Assembly (NCBI RefSeq): GCF_029962835.1
Contig: NC_080587.1
Location: 51,489,528-51,553,527 of the forward strand
Direction: 5' to 3'
Source of the DNA: Magnolia sinica
Lineage: Eukaryota; Streptophyta; Magnoliopsida; Magnoliales; Magnoliaceae
DNA length: 64,000 bases
Made by a program: the position numbers and the translations under genes. Shown one piece after another: positions 33,293-45,931 of the stretch. Under the pieces are notes generated by a model, which was not told the origin of the DNA, did not search any database, and saw only the letters and a program-made list of their open reading frames with translations. Position 1 is the stretch's first letter. The number at the start of each line of letters is the position of its first letter.

Positions 33293-34645
33293 TGTTGAGG
33301 GTCAAATATTGCATATTATCCCCTATTTATTACTTGGTTTTATGAATATGATAATGCTTAATGTTATATTTTAATCATGATTGTGTTGCAAGGTGAATTT
33401 AAGAGCTTCAATAAAAAAGGATGTTAAAAGCATAGATTTAATACTCAAGAATCACTAAAGCCAAGGATGGATCTTATGAGACCAAGAATGAAGAATTCAC
33501 ATACCAAAGATCTAAGAAAATCAAGTGAGAAATGAAGAGAATCGAAGATTTGAAGTGAAGAAAAAGAACCTTAAAAATCTATCTGCCTCGACTAGTCGAA
33601 GCCCTCATTCGACTAGTTTAAGCTCTTCCTCGACTAGTCGAAGGAACTTCAACTCGAACTCCAGCGATCAAAATCCTCTAAATTCTCATCATCCTCAATC
33701 AGTCGAAGGTAACCCTTGACCAGTCGAAGGTGATCCTCGACCAGTCAAAGGCTGTCCTCGACTAGTCAAAGGTTACGCAAACAGCACCCGGACTGTGTAA
33801 ATTTGAGGCAGTTCCAAGATCGGTTTGTGAATTTTCAAGGTCGGTTCGCAAGAGGGAGTTCCCCAACTATAAATAGGAGTCCCTAGGATGTTCCTAGGCA
33901 TCTTTTAGGGTTTGAGGAGTGGAACACAAGAGTAGAGAAGCCGTCACCAAGAGTTTTTCCTCTTCTTCCTTACTTGTTTTCATGTTTTATTTAAGAAACT
34001 TTGGTTTAATCATGTCTATAGTTGGCTAAACCTCTTAACTAGGGCTAAGAGGTAAAGTTTGTAGCATGATGGGATGTTTTTATTGCTTTGATTTATGTCT
34101 ATGTTGAACTCTCTTTGATTCTAGTTTGATTATGAGGAATATTTTCAGTTGTTAATGGTTTGATGTGACAAATTACAATAGATCTGCGATAACTTTGAAT
34201 ATCGTCCTTTCCTATTTTGATATTGATGGATTGGTAAATCCTGTTATTTACCACTATCCCATGGGCATGGTTATGTGATGGAATCCCTTCCAATTTTCTC
34301 AATTCTCCTTCTTTGATGACTAGATTCATGAGAAGTTCAGAGATCTGACCATTTCTTCTTCCAACTGGATAAGATAAGATTCTGATTCCAGTTGCGTCCT
34401 TGAATCAAGATAGTATACTCGGATTGCTACAAGTGGATCATTGGAAACCCTAGTTCCCAACTTTAAATTTACAAGTTTTAATTACTTTAATTACAATTAC
34501 TCTCTCAATTACTTCAGAATTAGATTCACATCTTCTTCTAATTCTAGTTCTACTCAGAAACATACAAGTTAAGTCCTTATGGATTCAACCTCGGTCTTAC
34601 TAAGATTATTACCACATTGCGACCCTACATTTGGGATTATGAACA
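33293..34645 (+). repeat. Athila 2 5' LTR
   Basis: Starts TGTTGAGGGTCAAATATTGC, ends GGGATTATGAACA, 1353 bp, followed by the primer-binding site. The segment from about 33960 matches the end of the Athila 1 LTR. It carries a palindrome cluster at 33585-33780. Confidence 0.82.
33585..33780. repeat. CGACTAGTCGAAG palindrome cluster in the Athila 2 LTR
   Basis: About eight copies of (C/T)GAC(T/C)AGTCGAAG or close variants in 195 bp, for example at 33590, 33610, 33632, 33717, 33737 and 33757. The same core occurs in the unrelated copia LTR. Confidence 0.75.
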
Positions 34646-34651
34646 AGTTTT

Positions 34652-34669
34652 TGGCGCCATTGCCGAGGA
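34652..34669 (+). other. Athila 2 primer-binding site
   Basis: TGGCGCCATTGCCGAGGA, six bases after the LTR. It closely matches the Athila/Tat consensus TGGCGCCGTTGCCGGGGA that pairs with tRNA-Asp. Confidence 0.85.
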
Positions 34670-35148
34670 CTAACGGTTGCATTTTTCTGAGATTAACTAG
34701 TTTTAGAATTAAATTAAGATTAGGGTTTTTTTTACTTTCTATTTTTAGGTTAGGGTTTTTCTGATTTATTTTTAGAAACTAGTTTACTTTCCTACTTTGT
34801 TCTTAGAAACTAACTTACTTTTTATTTTTAGAAACTTTCCTAATTTGTTTTTAGAAACTAGGTTGCTTTCTTATTTGTTTTTTTAGAAACTAATTTGGTT
34901 TCCTTTTTCTTATGCAGGATCCCAATATAGAAACTTTTAATTTGGTAACTTCTTTTTATTTCTAGATTTCTATTTCCTTTTTACCTTTTAGGTTTAGGTT
35001 AGATTCTGAAATTGAGGGTTGAGAGTGTTTCATATCCAAGTGGGTTCGTGACAACACCCGACGTCTCTTGAGTGAAAAAGGATTGGTTAAGAGGTTATCT
35101 ATCCATCATGCTTGGTTTAGGGTTTAGGAAATCTAGGATGAGAATGAG

Positions 35149-36540
35149 GTGCATCAAGCACCCCTGCCTCGTACGTTACGAGATTATTTACAACTGACGT
35201 GGGTGAGCACGCCCTCATGCTTGGTTTTTTCAGAAAATATGGGACATATGGATATCAAGCCAGGGGTGATCCAACTCCTTCTAAAATTTCATGGACTTGA
35301 ATATGAAAATCCATATTTACACTTGAAAGAGTTTGATGAGATCATAGCCACTTTATATTTTCTTAACATGTCCGATGACACAGTCAGGCTGAAACTCTTT
35401 CCATTTTCTTTGAAAGAGAAAGCGAAGACGTGGTTGCATTCGCTACGTCCTCGATCTATTAGTAGATAGAACGATATGATAAGGGTGTTTATAAAGAAAA
35501 TTTTCCCACACCATAAAACGAACACCCTCAGAAAGTCAATCATGAACTTCTCCCAAAAGGAAGATAAAACACTCTTCCAATGTTGGGAGCGGTTCAAGGA
35601 TCTTGTCAGTTCATGCCCACAACACGGTTTTGAAATGTGGCACATTACACACTTTTTCTTTGATGGACTGACATCCTCCATGCGCCAATTGGTCGAGACA
35701 ATGTGCAATGGGGAATTCATGAACAAAAATGTCAATGATGTGTGGGATTATTTGGATAGACTTGCTGAAAACACATAATCATGGGACGTCTCCTCAAAAT
35801 CGAGCACCACCTCTAGGCCCGCTCATTCAAAGGAGAGGGGCGGAATATACCTTCTGAAAGAGGATGATGATATCAATGCTAAGTGGCTAATCTCATAAGA
35901 AAATTCGAGGTCATGGAACTAAAGAAGGATAAAGCTAAGGAAACTGTTTATGGTATTTGTGCTTGCAACATTCACACAACTAAAAATTTTCCACCTCCTT
36001 TTCAAGAGGTACTAAATGAGCAATCTAATGCCGTGAATAATTACCAGAGGTCTTTCAATGGACCTATCTCTAATACATACAATCCTAGTTAGAGAAATCA
36101 TCCAAATTTTAGTTGGAGGAATGGACAAACTGCTACTCCTCAAGGATTCCCTAATCAAATTCCAAATTAAGGAAAACCTCACGAGGAACTGGTTCAAAAT
36201 TCCACACAAATTCAGCAGCTGACCCAGGCATTATGAGAACTTACAAAATTTATGCAAAAGATGGATTCACGTGTTACGGTTATAGAGAAGGTGATGCTTC
36301 CTACTCAACCTCTCCCCAATCCTAAACCGCAATACGAAATAAGTGATCTAAGCTCTTCAAATCAAATGGGGCAAGCTAAGTCTATCACCACCCTTAGGAG
36401 TGGGAAAACAATTGAGAAATCTATTTCATTAAGGGTTGAAAAGTCTAAGGACCCAGAAATAGATGAAACTGATAGACCTAGCACTGCTCCACAAGAAATG
36501 GAATCGAAACTTCAAGGCAAGCCGATTGCACCATTCCCCT
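35149..36540 (+). pseudogene. Athila 2 gag (broken)
   Basis: The capsid region is recognisable by LKLFPFSLKEKAKTWLHSL (about 35389-35447), FPHHKTNTLRKSIMNF and TLFQCWERFKDLVSSCPQHGF, followed by the Athila-type LVETMCNGEF and WDYLDRLAENT ending at 35778. A linker continues with YGICACNIHTTKNFP and a Pro/Ser-rich tail to 36540. Stops at 35467, 35776, 36090 and 36170 and a frame change near 35880 break it. The protein would form the virus-like particle core. Confidence 0.82.
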
Positions 36541-36589
36541 AACGGTTGATTGCACCAAAACCTCTCTCTAACCCTTAGGAATTCTAGAG

Positions 36590-37153
36590 GTGCTGAAACA
36601 TGTGAAGGTCAATATTCCTCTATTAGATGTTGTTAAACAAATACCCTCATATGCCAAATTTCTAAAACATTTGTGTACGACCAAAAGAAGGCAAAGTATT
36701 CAAAAAAAAATATTTTTAACAGAAAAAGTGAATGTCATCCTAAAGCAAGATATGCCACAGAATTACAAAGATCCTGGTAGTCTAACCATTACTTGTGTAA
36801 TTGGGAATTACCGTATTGAGCACGCACTTCTTGACTTAGGAGCGAGCGTAAATCTGATTCCATACTCGGTCTACGAACAACCGGGTCTAGGTGAATTAAA
36901 ATCCACCGGAACCACATTACAACTTGTCGATCGCTCAGTTCATGTACTGAGAGGGATATTTGAGGATGTATTAGTTCAGGTTGACAAATTCTACTACCTA
37001 ATAGATTTTATCGTCCTGGATACTCAACACATCGTGGACATGAGCACTAAAATTCCTGTCATTCTTAATCGCCCATTCCTTGCCATATCAAATGCAATCA
37101 TCAATTGCAGGAATAAAGTCATGAGTTTGTCATTTGAAAATATGATATTATAG
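36590..37153 (+). pseudogene. Athila 2 aspartic protease segment
   Basis: Open for 187 codons. It contains HALLDLGASVNLIPYSVYEQ (about 36818), with the DLGAS active-site form usual for Athila, and the flap-side sequence FYYLIDFIVLDTQ and VILNRPFLA. This is the best preserved piece of the element's polyprotein. It is separated from gag by stops near 36541-36586 and from RT by a stop at 37153. Confidence 0.83.
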
Positions 37154-37311
37154 CTAAATATCATTTTCAATACAGGCAAACAGTTAGAGGATGATGATGA
37201 TTCCCACGATATTAACCTGATTGACTCTTTTGTGGAAGATAGAACTTTCTGACTTTATCCTCTAACCCTCTAGAGACGTGCCTGGGCTACTCCCATGATT
37301 TAGAAGATGAT

Positions 37312-39420
37312 ATGATTAGGGAGATGAGAGTCATGCTGGATACCATGCTGGTACTTGAAGTCAACCGGTGGAGGCCACAATTTGAAGAATTAACCCAAAC
37401 TGATGTAGTGTCTCTACCGTCTAACCTCAAGGCACCAAAGTTTGACCTAAAACATTTACCTTCTAATTTGAAGTATGTCTATTTAGGTCAAGACAAGACA
37501 TACCCCATGGTGATTTCTTCCCACCTTGAGCAAGAACAGGAGAGTATGCTTATTTCTACTCTCATTGAGCACAAGGGGGCCTTTAGATGGTCGATTGTGG
37601 ACCTCAAGGGAATTGACCCTTCGATTTGTACTCAGTGCATTTATCTAGAAGATAATGCAAAGACCTCCCAACAACCACAATGTATATTAAACCGAAACAT
37701 GAAAGAAGTGGTTAAGGCCGAGGTTCTTAAGCTATTAGATGTGGGTATCATGTACCTTATATCGGATAACCAATAGGTGAGTCTAACTCAAGTGGTTCAT
37801 AAGAAGTCCGGAATCACCATAGTAACCAATGCCAACAATGAACTCATGCCAACTAGAGTTACTACTGGTTGGAGAATGTGCATTGATTATAGGAAATTGA
37901 ATATCATCACAAGGAAAGACCACTTTCCTTTACCCTTCATTGATCAAATTTTGGAAAGGCTAGCTGGTCACTCGTATTATTGCTTCCTTGACGGGTATTC
38001 GGGCTACAAACAGATAGAGATAGCCCCTAAAGATTAAGAAAAGATCACATTCATATGTCCCTTTGGTGCCTTTGCTTATCGAAGGATGCCATTCAAACTG
38101 TGTAATGCCCCCACCACTTTTTAGCGATGCATAATGAGTATTTTTTCTGACATGGTGGGGTAATATTTAGAGGTCTTCATGGATGACTTCTTTGTCTTTA
38201 CTCCATCATTCAACGATTGTTTGGAGAATCTTAAATGTGTGCTAATGAGTGAGTCCAACTCAGGTGGTTCCTAAGAAGTTCGGAATCACCATAGTAACCA
38301 ATGCCAACAATGAACTCGTACCAACTAGAGTTACTACTGGTTGGAGAATGTGCATTGACTACAGGAAATTGAATACCGTCACGAGGAAGAACCACTTTCC
38401 TTTGCCCTTCATTGATCAAATTTTAGAAAGGCTAGCTGGTCACTCGTACTATTGCTTCCTTGATGAGTATTCGGGCTACAACTAGATAGAGATAGCCCTG
38501 AAGATCAAGAAAAGACCACATTTATATGTCCCTTTGGCACCTTTACTTATTAAAGGGTGCCATTCGGACTGTGTACTGCCCCCACCACTTTTTAGCAATG
38601 CATGATGGGTATTTTTTTAACATGGTGGGGCAATATTTAGAGGTCTTCATGGATGACTTCTTTGTCTTGAGTCCATCCTTCAGCGATTGTTTGGAGAATC
38701 TTAAATGTGTGCTGAAGCGATGTGAGAAAAAGAACTTGGTACTAAATTGGGAGAAGTGTCATTTCGTGGTTTCTAAGGAAATTGTCCTTGGACATATCAT
38801 CTCCTCCAAAGGAATTGAGGTAAATAAGGTTAAGATTGATCTTATCTCTAACTTACCTCCACCCAAGAATATAGGAGATGTGTGATCCTTCTTAGGACAC
38901 GCTGATTTAACAGAAGATTTATAAAAGACTTTAGTCACCTCTCTCGTCCTTTATGCAATCTACTTCAAAAGGATGTACCATACGAGTGGACTGAGCAATG
39001 CCAGGAAGCTTTTTCTAAGTTCAAGAGCATGTTAACCACCGCACCGATCATGCAGCCACCCGATTGGAACCTTCCTTTTGAGATTATGTGTGATGCGTCC
39101 GACTATGCTTTTGGGGAAGTGTTAGGCCAGAGAAAAGAGAAGAAGCCCTATGTTATACACCACGCAAGTAGAACTTTAAATCCTTCTCAAGTGAACTACT
39201 CTATTACGGAAAAGGAACTCTTAGTCGTAATGTTTACTTTAGACAAATTTAGGTCCTACTTGATCGGATCATCATATACACAGATCATGCGGTGCTCAAG
39301 TATTTTCTTTCTAAGAATGATGCTAAGCCTCGCTTGATAAGATGGATCCTCCTACTCTAAGAATTTGATTTATAAATAAAAGATAAAAAGGGAGTAGAGA
39401 ATGCAGTGGTTGATCATCTT
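37312..39420 (+). pseudogene. Athila 2 reverse transcriptase and RNase H with internal duplication
   Basis: RT motifs are HLEQEQESMLISTLIEHKGA, GWRMCIDYRKLN, DHFPLPFIDQILERLAGHS and the catalytic VFMDDFFV. The palm segment is present twice (see 37777-38718), so the second half contains a second GWRMCIDYRKLN and a second FMDDF. RNase H follows from about 39029 with EIMCDASDYAFGEVLGQRKE, KPYVIHHASRTLN and the C-terminal ENAVVDHLSR near 39395. Stops occur at about 37774, 38035, 38126 and 38883. Confidence 0.85.
37777..38718 (+). repeat. 472-bp tandem duplication of the RT palm region
   Basis: Unit 1 begins GTGAGTCTAACTCAAGTGGT at 37777; unit 2 begins GTGAGTCCAACTCAGGTGGT at 38249. Both end near GAGAATCTTAAATGTGTGCT. 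Units differ at scattered positions, so the duplication is not recent or was patched by conversion. The single corresponding segment in Athila 1 is 12505-12965. Confidence 0.88.
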
Positions 39421-39589
39421 TCCCGCCTTGATCTCTTTGATTCCCTTGAGATGACACATATAAATGAGATGTTCCTTGACGAACAATTGTTTAAAGTCTC
39501 CCATTCATCTTGGTTTGCAGATATTGCTAATTATCTAGCCACAGGTTTCACATTAGCACATCAAACTGCATAAGATAAGAAGAAATTCT

Positions 39590-40700
39590 TCGCTAAGGTA
39601 CGCAAGTTCTTCTGGGATGATCCATATTTATTTAAATATTGCCTAAACCAAATCTTAAGGAGATGTGTGCCAGAAAATGAACACCAAAGTGTCATCTCCT
39701 TCCGTCATTCTCAAGCCTGTGGTGGTCACTTTTCTACTAAAAAACCATGACTAAAATTCTGTAGTATGGCTTTTACTGGCCCACTATGTTCAAGGACACT
39801 TATGATTTTTGCAAAGCTTGTGAGCGTTTTTAGAAATTGGGAACATTGTCCCATCGAAATATGATGCCTTTGAACCCCATTCTGATCATTGAAGCATTTG
39901 ATTGCTGGAGCATCGATTTCATAGGACCATTCCCCCAATCCTTTGGGAATTTATACATTTTGTTAGTAGTAGACTATGTCATTAAGTGGGTCGAAGTGAT
40001 TCCGTGCCGGAACAATGATCAGTAGACGATCATTAAGTTTTTAAAAGAGGTTCACATTTTACAGTTTGGAACACCTCAGGCCATCATTAATGATGGAGGT
40101 TCACATTTCTGTAATAGGCCATTTGTAAATTTAATGAAGAAATATGGCATCTCTTATAAGGTGAGCACTCCATACCCCCCACAGACAAGTGGGCAAGCTG
40201 AGATTTTCAACAAGGAGATTAAACACATTTTGGAAAAGACAGTTAATCCTAACCAAAATGATTGGTCAATCTGATTGACTGATGCTTTATGGGCTTACCA
40301 TACTGCATTTAAGACCTCTATTAGAGTTGGAACATAGAGCCTACTGGGTTATCAAGAATTTAAACTTCAATTTGGACAACACTGGCTCGCTGCGCAAACT
40401 ATAATTGAATGAACTCGAGGAGATCCGAAATGATGCATACGAGAACTTGAGAATTTACAAAGATAGGATGAAGGTGTTCCATGACAAGAACATCCTTCGG
40501 AAATCATTCTTAGTTAGTTAAAAAGTCCTTTTATACAATTCTCGATTACGTCTTTTTTCCTGGTAAATTCTGATCTCGTTGGACTGATCCTTTCACTATT
40601 ACTAATGTCTATCCTCATGTGGCCATCGATATTCAGAATCCAAATAATGGTAATATTTTCAAAGTGAATGGACATCGATTAAAACCATTTGTTGAGAAAT
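39590..40700 (+). pseudogene. Athila 2 integrase (broken, small deletion)
   Basis: Collinear with the Athila 1 integrase. The Asp region is [18 protein letters not shown] (about 39897), the second Asp is kept in IINDGGSHF (about 40084), and the Glu region is [15 protein letters not shown] (about 40182). Between about 40320 and 40325 some 60 bp present in Athila 1 ([15 protein letters not shown]) are missing, and stops occur at 39771, 39832, 40022 and 40273. The C-terminal domain is eroded and ends close to the Tekay insertion. Confidence 0.8.
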
Positions 40701-40715
40701 TTAATTAAGGGGATA

Positions 40716-43700
40716 TGTAACATCTTGGAAAAATTCGTACAAGGACCCGAGTACCACCTCAGGCAGAAATCACCCAGGATCAAAACTTTTAGAAAATTAG
40801 GATTATGTTAGCAAGTGATAAACTAGAGTGCTTATGAAATTAGCACTAATCGCTTTAAATATGATCTGCAAGACCAAAAACAGGTAGAATCATTGACGTT
40901 ACATTACCCTGAAATGTAAAATCCATCTCAAAACCCTGTTGCTCTCGGGAGCACACCGAAATTCTGTATCGGACCTGGACCGCACGTCGAAAGTCTGATT
41001 ACCCTGAAACTATACGGATATGGCCGCATTACTGGACTTGACAACCCCCTCAGAAATCAAGTCCTAAATGTGTCTAAAAATGTACAACTTGAGCCCGGAG
41101 CGAATAGTGCGAGAAACATGAAAATATTTAGAAATAAAAATCTGAATTTAAGTAATCTGAGTCGTGTCGCTTATGGGCCAAATATAAGGATTCAGACCAT
41201 CAGAATCTGACCCAAATACACCCTCAGATCAGGAGAAATGTCTCACACATGTCGATGTACTTGTGGCCCTGATCGAGTGACCGTGACCGTTGAACTGAAA
41301 CTGGTCCGCCACGGCTGATCTGTAAATCTGATCGGGACAAAAACTCAGCTTGACCTAGATCCATGGTCAGGGAGCTTAAGTCCGACCGCATGTGGAAAAG
41401 GGGCCAGCAGAAGTGCTCCGTTGGACCGAAACGGCCCATATTTGGATATAACCTAAGTATACCTTGGCCTTGGGGCTATTCCCATCAAACCTGGGCCTAT
41501 ATAAGGACCTTAAACCCTCTCTCATTCACTCTATACAAATTTGAGAAAAACCTTAGGAGAGAGAAGAGAGTAAAGAGAAAGAAAGTGAGAGAAAACATGG
41601 AGAAGATTCCTGGTATTCTACCCTGCCTCTTCCCGTGCTTATTCATCGCTACCGGATCGCTATTCCGGCGAATTCCATTCCACTTTTGGGTAAGAAAACC
41701 TAACCCTAATCTATTTTAGGGTTTCTGATAATGTAGGTTATCAAATAGTTAACCTAATTTATCCTATAGGTTGCCAAATTTGCCTTAGGCAAAGACTTAG
41801 CTTTAAACTGAGTTCATTACAAGTCTACCGGCGAAAGGTGCGGACTATAAACGTATAGTTTATGGTTTTCAAGGCTTTCAATATCGGTTAATGGTTTATT
41901 ATTGATGTGGGTGTAATTTTACATACCAAATGCGATGTTTGTATCGCGTTTCTGATATATTTGAACTATATTGAGTTTAGTGTATTCCATGTATATGTAG
42001 AAAGTATCGTATACGTATGAAATTTAAACATGTGTTTGCCATGATAAATTGTCGTATGTTTGTACTAATTGTATATGTAACAGCTCCTTGGCGAAAGGAT
42101 TTGTCCTAATATATGCTATTACCAACATACGTCATGTATGTCGGAATATGTAGTCTAAGTGTTTGTACAAATGTCTGAATGAACAAGTGTGTAATCTATT
42201 GTTTATATGGGCGTTGAGAAGAGATTCTCAACTACCTTAACGATGTGTATGATTTCCTCCATTTAACTTACATTCTTTGAATGTTTTACTTAGACACTGC
42301 TTATGTGTGTTAAAATCCATCAAATGCTCACATGCTTGTATGAATGAAATTGTTGATTCATTACTGTTCTGTTTTGCTTGTATGATTATCTGTTATAATT
42401 GAATGTGTTTGGGACTACGAAATAGTCCAGGCAATCGGTAACAGGTACTGAATAGGTGGCTGAGGTTGTTTCGCCACATAGGACGTTATCGATGAATCCG
42501 AGCCGTACTTGGGATGTCGGCAGTGGTTAGGCCACACGGAGTGCTTACGCACTTCATGTCGATTAACTCAATGTGCACTCGTACTAATCGAGCTCTTCAG
42601 GTAACCCAATTGACCCGATGTATGTTCACCATGTATGGACGCTACTGCTTGAATCTAAGGTACCAAACTCACCAGTGAAAACCCTTTTAAACCTTGGTAC
42701 CTCGATCCGCTAAGACTCATGAGCCGGGCATGGTGGTATGGGACACTGTGGTCGAGCTGTCGGCCTACGCTGGGGTGACGAGCCTCCCCGTAGTGACCAG
42801 TGAGCAACCCAGACTTATGAGCTGAATACGGTGGTATGGGACACTGTATTCGAGCTGTCGGCCTACACTGATAAGGTGATGAGCCCTTTATAGTGACCTT
42901 GAGCGTACACTAAGACTGCGTAGAGGCGACGAGCCCTTACGTAGCAACAAGAGTACACTAGGCCTGCATTGATAAGGTGACGAGCCCTTTGTAGCGACCT
43001 AGAACCGTATCATCGTATGAGATTTACTAGGATTGACGACCCTAGAATGAATCATTGTTTGGGAATTGATATAAGGGAGGTACCTTAGCTTCCCAATCCT
43101 GCTGTATGAAAAGGACTAATAATAACTTAGTAATCACGCTCATGCACTGCATTACGTGTGCGTTTGACGTAGCAGATCAAGTACTGTGGCACTGTTTCAT
43201 GCGCGATCGTAAGATGAACTCACTGAGGGAGCGCAGGCAAGGGCATGCATCATTATTCATATCATTCTCGCATCAATTACAGTACTTAGGGATGCTTACT
43301 TGTATTGCGTTATCATTACTGCTTGACTGAATTGATAACATGTTAACCTTTGCTTTATTGTTCCACTGAGTTGATCACTCACTCCCACGTTCTAGAACGG
43401 TGTTCTGAACACCCACCAGACTCTGTCTTAGTTGCAGATGATGATGTGACTCAGGAGGCGGAGCCTGATTTTTATGATGATGAGGACGAGTTCTCTTATA
43501 TGCAGTTCTCTGGGGGTTTCGCTTAGGCTATCCGGATCAACGAGGACACAGGGTTTATTTTTGTAGTTGAACTATTTTGAACTATTACTTGTATATGATG
43601 ACTCAGTGATGTATTCATACTCTGAAGAGTGATTGTGATCTTTTGGTTCATACACGTTTATATACATTTTTCAATCTTCCGCTTGCGTTATATGAATTGA

Positions 43701-43853
43701 TCTGGAGTATGAATTACTATTTTGGTATAATCCTACTCATGATTAATGCACTAACACAGACAACATTAATCATCATTATTTATGTTACATAAGTGATGCG
43801 TTGGAACTCGTGGTTTGAGTTTATGCTCGACCCCCGATTTTTAGGGTGTTACA
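40716..43853 (+). repeat. Tekay 5' LTR (3138 bp)
   Basis: Starts TGTAACATCTTGG, ends TTAGGGTGTTACA. The first 149 bp are nearly identical to 60308-60456. Transcription probably starts in its 3' third; a plausible leader with GAGAGAAGAGAG lies near 41560. It carries diverged tandem units at 42712-43010. Confidence 0.9.
42712..43010 (+). repeat. Diverged tandem units in the Tekay LTR
   Basis: Two longer units share GGTGGTATGGGACACTGT and CGAGCTGTCGGCCTAC, followed by two shorter units sharing GACGAGCCCTT. A related single block occurs in the nested insertion at 57735-57830, so the two LTR families share ancestry or a common motif. Confidence 0.7.
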
Positions 43854-43856
43854 AGT

Positions 43857-43868
43857 TGGTATCAGAGC
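43857..43868 (+). other. Tekay primer-binding site
   Basis: TGGTATCAGAGC starts four bases after the LTR end and matches the initiator tRNA-Met 3' end complement exactly. Confidence 0.9.
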
Positions 43869-44728
43869 ATGATTTGGATTAAACTGGACCTGGGTTATGA
43901 TCACACAATGCACGCTGATGCCACCTTAGCGTAGGAGGGTGAGAGATAAATCTAGAAACAATGCAGGATTCCCAGTTGCACCAATCGGTGAAAGTTTACT
44001 AAAAATGATCGCCGAGATCGAGTCCGTGCACACTCTTGATCACACACAACAACCCCAAATCACTTCTAGACCGTCCATCGACGGGTTTAGACCGTGTATC
44101 ATCCCATCCCAGCTGTTGAAAATCTGGTAAACTTAAATCTGTATCAGGTTCTATTCAAAGTGACCCAAAATGAGTCAAAACGGACTAGGGGCCCAATCGG
44201 GGCATTTCTAGAGGGACCCAGGGTGGGACCCACATCATTTTCTGACCTAGGGGATAGGAGGACCTCACCCAAATGGTGAGCCCTCGCCAAACAGTCCAGA
44301 GACCGGCGAGGCCTCACCACCCAGTGAGCCCGGACAGGCTGGGCCGGTCGGGCCTACTCTCCTAGGGCCTAGTGTGGCCCACTCCTCCACGGTTGGTCGT
44401 TTAAAACCCCTCTTAAATCGTCTTCCCTTCACAAGCTACCACTCCAAGCTTTCCTTTTCTTGAAATTTCTCTCAAAACCCCACAAAAATCTCTCTCCAAA
44501 CCCTTTCTTCTTCAATTTTCGTGCACCCTCACTCTACCCATCTCAAAACCCACCTCTATTACTGATTTCTCTTTCTTTTCTTTTCATTTGAGCACTGAAA
44601 TCCTTACCTTGAGTCTCAAATTCATGGAAGCCCCATCATTCCTTCTATTTTCCTCTTTTCTTCCATTTTCCATGGCCCTATTCGAGCTTATTATGGCCAT
44701 ATTTTTCATTTCTATCATTCTCTCTTTC

Positions 44729-45931
44729 ATGGGGAAGAAGAGAGCTCCCATTAATAAAGCCGGGCCTAGTCGCCCAACCCGTTCAAGGAGGTCGAGAGGT
44801 GCCGCCGCGAGCACAACCGCCACTCGAGAGTTTCAGACAAAGCGGGAACTCGATCCCCAGGCTCCCGTTGGAAGGACTTTGTTAGCGGAGCTATCTTATG
44901 GAGTTTATGAGGGCTGTAGGATCCTTTTTGAAGCTCATGTAGATACGCAGCTATTTGGAGAATATCTCTTATTTGAGTGCTTAGAAGAGGCCGGGTGGGG
45001 TCCGCTATTTGAGGGCGAATACCGCGCAAATGTGGGTACTGTCCGAGCTTTCTATGCCCACATTTGAGAACCTTCACGGGAGCCATTGCAATTCAAGATC
45101 CCTTACGGAAGATATCGGGAGGCCACAATCAACGTTGCTTTGATATCCCGACTTCTGAACGTGCCCCTTAGCGAGGTTCATGCAAGTAAAAAGAATCTGA
45201 GTAGTGCGCATGAAAGGGATCACCGCATGCAGTTCCTTTGTGGTCGTTTGGTTGAATGACAGCCTAACCGAAGCCTTTTAGTGACCAACATGACGGACGA
45301 CTTTCGCTTGCTTCACCACATCTGCACATTCAACGTCTATCCTAAGTGGAGCAATCGCAGTGAGTGCACGTGCCTGATAGTGGATTTCTTGTATCAGGTG
45401 GGGCAAGGAGAGAAGCTGTGTGTGCTTACATACATCTTGCGACAGATAGTCCTTATCGCACGTTCGAATAGAAGGACTGAATCACTCCCATTTGGCCGAC
45501 TCATATGTAAGATTGCACATGAGTTTGGCTACAGACTTGGGGCGGAAAGGCCGGTACCTGTCCGTTACATCAATGAGATGACTCTTAATCCGATGGACAT
45601 CGGGCCATGACGACGATAAGCTCTACTTGAAGAAAGTGAGGATGAGACTGAGAGCGAAGAGGAAGAGAGTAATGAAGAAGGTGGAGTTGAAATAGAAGAA
45701 GAAGAAGAGTAGGAGGAGGAAGAAGTGGAAGCTCATGACACGAGTGAGAGTTCTCCTCCTGCGGCACCGGAGCAGGGCACGGATCAGGCCGCCAGGGATG
45801 CCCATATAGCTCGACTTGAGGAGGGTCAAGCTGTCCTACGACAGGACATTATGGATATTCGGGGCCTTGTGAAACATAAGTTCAAGAATGTGACTCGCAC
45901 TCTGAAATCTATCATAAGTTCAAGAAGGTGA
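44729..45931 (+). pseudogene. Accessory ORF before Tekay gag (Transposase_32-like), several stops
   Basis: One frame from ATG 44729 to about 45931 (401 codons), with stops at about 45065, 45257, 45608, 45617 and 45710, mostly TGA or TAG. Architecture matches the copia accessory ORF: basic N-terminus (SRPTRSRRSRGAAAS), helical core with LISRLLNVPLSEV and LHHICTFNVYPKWSNRSEC, a strongly acidic Glu tract (45630-45730), then a helical coiled coil (AHIARLEEGQAVLRQDIMD). Position between the primer-binding site and gag is unusual for Tekay. Function unknown. A stretch at 46020-46290 between it and gag is non-coding, so it looks like a separate unit, not a gag extension. Confidence 0.72.

Larger units (their letters stand above)
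33293..40715 (+). mobile_element. Athila-like Ty3/gypsy element 2, 3' end cut by Tekay
   Basis: Order: LTR (33293-34645), primer-binding site, gag, protease, reverse transcriptase, RNase H, integrase. It breaks off after the integrase C-terminus at 40715, where the Tekay LTR starts. No 3' LTR or env-like region is present before the break. Pol contains stops, a 472-bp tandem duplication and a small deletion in integrase. Confidence 0.87.
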
